Assembly (NCBI RefSeq): GCF_024623725.1
Contig: NZ_JANKHG010000018.1
Location: 389,390 to 453,389, forward strand
Length of the DNA: 64,000 nucleotides
Source of the DNA: Limnobacter parvus
GTDB taxonomy: Bacteria; Pseudomonadota; Gammaproteobacteria; Burkholderiales; Burkholderiaceae_B
Reading direction: 5' to 3'
Part shown: piece after piece, positions 58,636 through 64,000 of the stretch
How the letters are laid out: each line of letters opens with the position of its first letter
How positions within the stretch are numbered: position 1 is the first letter of the stretch
Program-made: the position numbers and the translations under genes
The notes under the pieces: generated by a model
What the model was told of the DNA's origin: nothing
The model's input: the letters and a program-made list of their open reading frames with translations, nothing else
Database searches by the model: none

Positions 58636-60653
58636 GGTTCACCATCCTCCGACTGCTGAAACCGTCCGAACTCGGCATGTTTCATGAGTACCGCCGCCAG
58701 GGGAAGGAACGCGCCAAGCAGCGCGCCATCAACTTCGACTGGGATGTCGTCGACACGGTCTTCCCCTCCGCCGAAGACCAGGACACAATCTCCATCAACT
58801 GCCGGCGCCTGGAAGACGAGCACACTGTCGTAGAGGTTGCATCCTGGCTGAAGCGCCAGCACCGAAACTGGAGATTCGAAGGCGACTGCCCGACGAGCCC
58901 CTTCTACAAATTTGTCGACCCCGGTGTTCTGTTTGCAATGGTCGTTGACGCTTCTATAACCCCGGCCAATGCGTCCTGGGTTGTCATCCCCGCAGACCAC
59001 CCCGCACGCTCTTCGATCCTTGGCCATGGAGAGAGCGCCCGGCTCGGCAAGTCAGCAATGATCGCGTTGTACGGTGATGAAGGTCAGCACTGCCAGGCTG
59101 TGCTTTCGGATCACTTCCCCCAGCTATTCAAGGAGGCAGAGACAGTGTCCATGACGTCACAAAAAGAATACGACGACAACCACAACGACGATGACGCCGC
59201 ACCGGACCCACTCGGCCTCTTCAAGATCCTGGCGCGTGCCGGCCACAGCCTGCCCAGCGCTGTGGCCGATCTGGTGGATAACAGCCTGTCGCATGGCGCG
59301 CGGGAGATCGATATAACCTTCCCAAATCCCAATGTGGGCGGCCGGTGGATGTGTATTCGCGACGACGGCACGGGTATGACTCCATCGGGTCTGCGCAACG
59401 CAATGAAGATCGGGCACCAGCGTGAATACGACAACGGCGACCTGGGCAAGTTCGGTTATGGACTGAAGGGTGCGGCTTGGTCCCAGGCCGATCGCCTGAC
59501 TGTGGTGTCGAAGGCTGCTGGAAACCAGAGCACAACGTTCACCTGGGACAAGGAACACCTCGCCAAGACGCGCCGCTGGGCGCTTTTGAACGACCCGGTG
59601 GCACTAGAACATGCCTCGGCAGTGGACATCGGCGACTCGGGCACCGCCGTACTACTCACGCAGATGCGCCCCTCAATGGAGCCTGCGAGGGGCAAGGCAG
59701 ACTCTCCCTACGCGCAGGAGCTTGCTGCCATCAGGTCACACCTCGAGCTTGTCTTCCACAGGTACCTTGAAGGCAAAGCGCGCGGGCGCGAGAAGGTCGT
59801 CATCCGACTGAACGATGAGGTCCTGCGCGCCAACAATCCCATGGGACATCCGCTGACGAAGGAGTATGACCAGCATCGCATCGAGCTTCCGAGCTCTGGT
59901 CCGGACAAGACGCCAGCTCTCTATGTTCGTGCGTATGTGACACCAAACGAAGCAGAGTTCGACGAGTACATTAAGGATCTGCCCCCACTGGAACAACGCG
60001 TGGAACGTGATCGCCACACGCTGAACGGCCGGGCCAACGATGCCCAGGGTCTGTACTTCTACCGTCTTGACCGCCTCATCAAATGGGGGGGCTGGGAAGA
60101 TCTCTTCGCCAAGGATGAGCACACCAAGCTGATTCGTGTCGCAATCGACTTCGACCGGCTCGCGGATGAGCAACTGCAGGTAGATATCAGCAAGCAACTA
60201 GTTCGTTTGCCATTTGCGATCACCAAGCCTCTGGAAGACCTGATCAAGGCCCCTCGCGCAGCAGCCCGCCTTCGCTACAACAAGAAGGAGAAGCCTGCAC
60301 CAGTAACGACAGGTGGTGGCAAGAATGTTTCGACTACAGGCAAACCAGCGCCAAATGGGGTTGTGCCACCAACGACAGCAGCCGGAGGAGGCACTACTGT
60401 AGCGCCTCTGGCTCCACCCCCAGCAGTGAAGAAGGAAAAAGCCTCGATCCGCCTTGTCAGCAGTGGCGACAAACCATGGCAGCGCAAGACCGGATTCAAG
60501 GGGGAGGAAGTCGAGGTCACCCCTCTGATGCCGACGCTGGTGAGGCTCGTGCAGCTAATAGACAAGGATGCCGAGGTGAAGGCAGCCCTCTCTGAATTCC
60601 TTCGCGCTCTGGAGAACGCCGGTGTTCCGAACCAGTTGACGGATAAGGCTTGA
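58632..60653 (+). CDS. MORC-type GHKL ATPase of a restriction-modification-like system
   Basis: A 673-residue ATPase starting at ATG 58632 (ATGA overlap with the methyltransferase). After an N-terminal extension (about 1-190) the GHKL core shows SLPSAVADLVDNSLSHGAREID (N-box Asn), MCIRDDGTGMTPSGL (G1) and GKFGYGLKGAAWSQADRLTVVS (G2, the FGxGLKxA pattern of prokaryotic MORC proteins). A Pro/Thr/Gly-rich hinge (about 555-600) precedes a conserved C-terminal segment. MORC-like ATPases encoded with a methyltransferase, Z1 and a nuclease probably control DNA cleavage by ATP-driven dimer closure. It overlaps the Z1 gene by 4 bases. Confidence 0.9.
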   Translation: MRFTILRLLKPSELGMFHEYRRQGKERAKQRAINFDWDVVDTVFPSAEDQDTISINCRRLEDEHTVVEVASWLKRQHRNWRFEGDCPTSPFYKFVDPGVLFAMVVDASITPANASWVVIPADHPARSSILGHGESARLGKSAMIALYGDEGQHCQAVLSDHFPQLFKEAETVSMTSQKEYDDNHNDDDAAPDPLGLFKILARAGHSLPSAVADLVDNSLSHGAREIDITFPNPNVGGRWMCIRDDGTGMTPSGLRNAMKIGHQREYDNGDLGKFGYGLKGAAWSQADRLTVVSKAAGNQSTTFTWDKEHLAKTRRWALLNDPVALEHASAVDIGDSGTAVLLTQMRPSMEPARGKADSPYAQELAAIRSHLELVFHRYLEGKARGREKVVIRLNDEVLRANNPMGHPLTKEYDQHRIELPSSGPDKTPALYVRAYVTPNEAEFDEYIKDLPPLEQRVERDRHTLNGRANDAQGLYFYRLDRLIKWGGWEDLFAKDEHTKLIRVAIDFDRLADEQLQVDISKQLVRLPFAITKPLEDLIKAPRAAARLRYNKKEKPAPVTTGGGKNVSTTGKPAPNGVVPPTTAAGGGTTVAPLAPPPAVKKEKASIRLVSSGDKPWQRKTGFKGEEVEVTPLMPTLVRLVQLIDKDAEVKAALSEFLRALENAGVPNQLTDKA

Positions 60654-62971
60654 TGCAGGTCCGGCTTCCCCTCCCTCTCATGCTGAAGCCCAGGCTGACC
60701 CTGTGGACGGATGGAACAGCCTGGACCAACTGGTCCCGGCATGAAGCCTATCTGCAGTCCCAGCAGAAATGGAAGCCTCATCAGATCGCTTCAGTTGCCG
60801 AGGAATCGCTGCGAATCATCTCGAAGACCACGCCCATCGGTCGCTCGGAGTTCCAATGCCGCGGTCTGGTCGTCGGCTATGTCCAGTCAGGCAAGACAGC
60901 TAACTTCACGGCTGTGGCAGCACGTGCAGCTGATGTCGGCTACCGGCTGATCATCGTTCTTTCCGGCATTCACGATTCGCTGCGGAACCAGACGCAGAAG
61001 CGGCTGGACCTGGAGCTGGCCGGGACAGGCGTCGACTGGATCACGCTGACCGACGAGACCGCCGACTTTCGCGAGCCGGAGGTAGCCGACGGATTTGCAT
61101 CGTCCGGTACCGTCCTGATCGTCGCAAAGAAGATCACCCCGATCCTAAAGCGGCTCAATCAGTGGTTCAGCAAACTCGAAGGTCGGCTCGCTGACGTACC
61201 GGTTCTTCTCATCGATGACGAAGCCGATCAGGCATCTATCAATACACGTGGCAATCGACGTGACCCGAGTATCGACGTGGACAGTGCACCGGATGAGGAC
61301 ACTGCCCCATCACTCACTAATGCACTGATCCGCGACATTCTCAGGAAGATTCCGCGCGCCACATACATCGCCTACACGGCAACGCCATTTGCCAACATCC
61401 TCATCGACCCCGACGCCAGCGATAACCAAGTCGGCGAAGACCTGTTCCCCAAGGACTTCGTCGTCCAGCTTCCGCGGCCGGACGGCTACACAGGGACCGA
61501 AGAGCTTTTCGGGACCAGCGCGCAAGGCCGCGATGTACTGCGTCCTGTCGACCCGGCAGATGTGAAGGCTCTGAAGCCGAAGCAGCGCAAAAAGAGCGAG
61601 GCGATCGTTGCCCGGGGGCCGCTAGATCTGCCCCAATCGCTTGCTGATGCCCTTCTGATGTTTGCGCTAGTCGGGGCTATCAGGTTGCTACGCGGCCAGC
61701 AGGGCAAGCCAAACACGATGCTAGTGCACGTATCCCAGCTCCAGCAGGACCAACTACGGATTGGTGAGGCGATCGAGGAACAGATCCGCAACTGGTTCCA
61801 TCATGAGAGCGCAGAGCCCGGCGTGCTCAGCCAAATGTTCCGATCAACGCTTGCAGGACTAGGACCGGTCGATCTGCCCTGCAGCGAAGAAGTTCTACTG
61901 AAAGAGGCCATGACGAACTTGGCTCGCCTGGTCGTCGTCGTGCTTAACAGTACGACGGGCGACGAACTGGAGTACGACGCCAAGCCTGGGCGGCAGCTCG
62001 TTGCAGTGGGTGGCAATCGGCTGTCGCGCGGGCTGACCCTTGAAGGACTGACGATTGCCTACTTCCTGCGTACCACGACGCTGGCGGACTCGCTGCTGCA
62101 GATGGCCCGCTGGTATGGTTTCAGGACAGGCTACGAAGACCTGATCCGCATCTGGACGACCGAGGGCATCGCGCAGTGGTTTGTGGAGCTGGCGCTGGTT
62201 GAAGAATCCCTTCGTGACTCCATCACAGCGCTGAACAAGGCCGGCTGTAGGCCTGACCAGATGGCCATCCGGATGCGCGCCCATTCCAAGCTCCTGCTTA
62301 CCAGCAAGAACAAGAGCAAGATGCAAACGGCTGACGCGCGGTCATGGTCTGGCGAAAACCCCCAGACCATTCTGTTTCCCATGCAGGACAGGGAACTGCT
62401 GGAGCGGAACGTTGACTTGGCATCGGCGCTGCTGTGGCAGCATCCACCTACACAGGATGCGCATGGTGGCGCCATTGCGCACGATGTGCCGGCAGAAGAC
62501 ATCGCACTCTTCCTGCGACGCTACGAAGGGCACCCGAACAGCATTGCTTTTCAGAGCGCTGAGATTGCCGATTGGATTCTTGAACGCGTCGAAGCGGGAG
62601 AGCTGACGGACTGGACGGTGTTCGTCGCCAATCCGCAGCGGGAACGTCAGGTTCTGCTGGGCGGAAGGCCTTTTGGCCTTGTGCGGCGTTCGCTGCAGGC
62701 CAAAGAATCGATAGGCATCCTGATCGATCCACGCCACGAAGGTGTCGATCTGCACGGCGGACCGGACAACTACCGCGTCGGCTCAGGGTTCAATGCCCGA
62801 GCAATGCGCGCAGAGCGCCCTGCACAACAAGGGCTGCTGCTGCTCTACCCTCTCGATCCTGAACCACTGCGCGCACCGACCCAGGCCGTGTTGGGCCTCG
62901 CGCTGTCTCTACCGCGGACAACGGATGGCGATCAACGGTTTGTCGTGAACCGAGGGGTTCGCCATGGGTGA
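60650..62971 (+). CDS. Z1-domain helicase-like endonuclease/ATPase
   Basis: A 773-residue protein of the Z1 family, a superfamily-II-type helicase. Walker A is VVGYVQSGKTANFTAVAARA, Walker B VPVLLIDDEADQAS, then motif III ATYIAYTATPFANILID and motif VI GGNRLSRGLTLEGL...SLLQMARWYGFRTGYEDL. The Z1 family is found in bacterial and phage-defence gene neighbourhoods with a MORC ATPase and a PD-(D/E)XK nuclease, as here. It presumably translocates or remodels DNA. It overlaps both neighbours. Confidence 0.9.
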   Translation: MMQVRLPLPLMLKPRLTLWTDGTAWTNWSRHEAYLQSQQKWKPHQIASVAEESLRIISKTTPIGRSEFQCRGLVVGYVQSGKTANFTAVAARAADVGYRLIIVLSGIHDSLRNQTQKRLDLELAGTGVDWITLTDETADFREPEVADGFASSGTVLIVAKKITPILKRLNQWFSKLEGRLADVPVLLIDDEADQASINTRGNRRDPSIDVDSAPDEDTAPSLTNALIRDILRKIPRATYIAYTATPFANILIDPDASDNQVGEDLFPKDFVVQLPRPDGYTGTEELFGTSAQGRDVLRPVDPADVKALKPKQRKKSEAIVARGPLDLPQSLADALLMFALVGAIRLLRGQQGKPNTMLVHVSQLQQDQLRIGEAIEEQIRNWFHHESAEPGVLSQMFRSTLAGLGPVDLPCSEEVLLKEAMTNLARLVVVVLNSTTGDELEYDAKPGRQLVAVGGNRLSRGLTLEGLTIAYFLRTTTLADSLLQMARWYGFRTGYEDLIRIWTTEGIAQWFVELALVEESLRDSITALNKAGCRPDQMAIRMRAHSKLLLTSKNKSKMQTADARSWSGENPQTILFPMQDRELLERNVDLASALLWQHPPTQDAHGGAIAHDVPAEDIALFLRRYEGHPNSIAFQSAEIADWILERVEAGELTDWTVFVANPQRERQVLLGGRPFGLVRRSLQAKESIGILIDPRHEGVDLHGGPDNYRVGSGFNARAMRAERPAQQGLLLLYPLDPEPLRAPTQAVLGLALSLPRTTDGDQRFVVNRGVRHG

Positions 62972-63917
62972 GATCACACATGAACGCTGGGCACTCTTGC
63001 GCGAGCAGCGGCTTCCATATGAAGACATCTACGAACAGGCGATAGAACATCTCGAAGCTGTACTAATCGGCGTTTCAGATGACGGACGACTGCACTTGCT
63101 TCTGGCGATTGATGTCGCCCCGCACACCCTGCCGCCAGATCTGCAGAGCATTCAGGTACGAGTCTTGGAAGGCGGACAGATCTGGCTCGATGTCTCCGCC
63201 GGTAGCCACCACGAAGAGCTTCTGACCCTCGTCGCCAACAAGGTCATTCATGCGATTCGCATCGAAGGCCGCGATCCTGCGGTCTCGGTCGAACGGATCA
63301 TCGACGACATGCGCGCGGCGCTGCGCCCGCTCACGCCCGACCTTGGCGCGACGGAGCAGATTGGTCTGTTCGGGGAGCTCTGGGTACTTTCGAATGTGTT
63401 GTTCCCGACCCTCGGCCCGCGGGTTTGCCATCTTTGGAGCGGCCCGGAAAGCGAACGCCACGATTTCGTCGGGCAGGGAATTCATGTCGAAGTAAAGACC
63501 ACCACGCGGTCTGAGCCAAAACATGAGATTTCCCGCCTCGATCAGCTGAAGCCACCCATCAACAAACGCCTCCTGTTTGTCAGCGTCATGCTGGAAAAAA
63601 GTCTGGGTGGTGACGAGACCCTGGCAGACCGCATCGATGAAATTCGGGAGAAGCTAGTATTGGATGGGCGTGCGCTCGATGTTTTCGATTCACGCTTGGC
63701 GCAGGTCGGCTGGCACGAAGGCTTGCGGCAGACAGGCGCGTTGCTTAGATTCACATTCCGAGATGTGCATGTTTTTGAGGTCACCGGCGCGTTTCCCCGT
63801 CTCCCCGATGACTATGTCCCACCACTCGGTGTGACAAGCATCAAGTACAGCATCAATGTCGGAAGCCTTCCGTCGCTCGACGTCTCAACTGTTCAAGAGT
63901 TTCTTTCAGTAGCTTGA
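62964..63917 (+). CDS. PD-(D/E)XK endonuclease (DUF4420-like)
   Basis: A 317-residue protein with the nuclease motif region HDFVGQGIHVEVKTTTRSEPKHEIS, where an Asp and the E-V-K form the metal site. QIGLFGELWVLSNVLF upstream and LDQLKPPINKRLLFVSVML downstream are common in this family. It is the restriction component of the island; cleavage is expected at unmethylated sites (inference). It starts 8 bases inside the Z1 gene. The stop (63915-63917) is one base before what looks like an insertion-sequence end, so any further gene of the system has been cut off or displaced. Confidence 0.87.
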   Translation: MGEITHERWALLREQRLPYEDIYEQAIEHLEAVLIGVSDDGRLHLLLAIDVAPHTLPPDLQSIQVRVLEGGQIWLDVSAGSHHEELLTLVANKVIHAIRIEGRDPAVSVERIIDDMRAALRPLTPDLGATEQIGLFGELWVLSNVLFPTLGPRVCHLWSGPESERHDFVGQGIHVEVKTTTRSEPKHEISRLDQLKPPINKRLLFVSVMLEKSLGGDETLADRIDEIREKLVLDGRALDVFDSRLAQVGWHEGLRQTGALLRFTFRDVHVFEVTGAFPRLPDDYVPPLGVTSIKYSINVGSLPSLDVSTVQEFLSVA

Positions 63918-63918
63918 A

Positions 63919-64000
63919 TGTTGATTTGCACCCAAATTTGACCCGGGATTTGCATTGAATTTTGACCCACCCCTTGGTGTCAGAATTATGTCTCGATTTT
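63919..64000 (+). mobile_element. Probable IS21-family element terminus (runs off window)
   Basis: From TGTTGATTTGCACCC the sequence holds two TTTGACCC copies (63937-63944 and 63961-63975 region), the type of multiple-repeat terminal region seen in IS21-family elements. No ORF of the element is inside the window. It starts directly after the nuclease gene stop, which suggests insertion into, or at the edge of, the defence operon. The other end lies beyond 64000. Confidence 0.5.

Overview
The window looks like chromosome of a betaproteobacterium, most likely Burkholderiales. The evidence is moderate GC, the DUF748, DUF1329, DUF3455 and YaeQ protein families, a TRAP-fed malonate decarboxylase cluster and a D-tartrate dehydratase. 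A Limnobacter-like genome is my best guess, from protein character only; it is not shown by a marker gene. The base composition is not uniform: most of the window has moderate GC, the stretch around 7.0-8.2 kb is AT-rich, and the last 7 kb is clearly GC-richer with different codon use.

Layout. 1-1401: the tail of a LysR regulator and a FitAB toxin-antitoxin pair. 1404-6914: a large DUF748 envelope protein, tRNA-Arg(CCG) and ovoA for ovothiol synthesis. 6915-9741: a gene-poor stretch, then an integron-like cassette array without an integrase. It has two recognisable attC sites, a frameshifted GIY-YIG gene, an unknown 239-aa protein and a toxin-antitoxin cassette whose toxin carries an in-frame stop. 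9795-11720: a Na+/H+ antiporter and a second toxin-antitoxin locus with a damaged toxin end and an elaborate operator. 11766-17087: small stress and repair genes on the plus strand.

17084-21688 (minus strand) holds an unusual pair: a 904-aa exported protein ending in a jacalin-like lectin domain, followed after 3 bases by a TPR-secretin fusion protein. 21866-23294: a lipocalin, a Trp-rich protein and a Phd/PIN toxin-antitoxin pair. 23340-29397 (minus strand) is a tightly coupled five-gene glycan or protein-glycosylation operon (DegT aminotransferase, ATP-grasp, Gfo/Idh oxidoreductase, HMW1C/OGT-like glycosyltransferase, FkbM methyltransferase), divergent from uppP. 29606-38025: photolyase, a TetR-controlled lipoprotein/DUF1329 pair, YaeQ, a dicarboxylate symporter and a flavin reductase.

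38036-50468 is a long catabolic cluster: a GntR regulator divergent from a haloacid dehalogenase, a maleate isomerase, a TRAP transporter (dctPQM), the complete malonate decarboxylase set (mdcA-C-D-E-G-B-H) and a TauE/SafE permease. 50434-55916: a hybrid sensor kinase, a DUF3455 protein and tarD with its divergent LysR regulator. 55969-56540: an intact HigBA pair.

56929-63917 is a four-gene restriction-modification-like island: cytosine-5 methyltransferase, MORC-type GHKL ATPase, Z1 helicase-like protein and PD-(D/E)XK endonuclease. All its junctions overlap. It ends directly against what looks like the terminus of an IS21-family element, which runs out of the window. The most unusual items are the integrase-less cassette array, the lectin/secretin pair, the five-gene glycosylation operon and the MORC-Z1 island.
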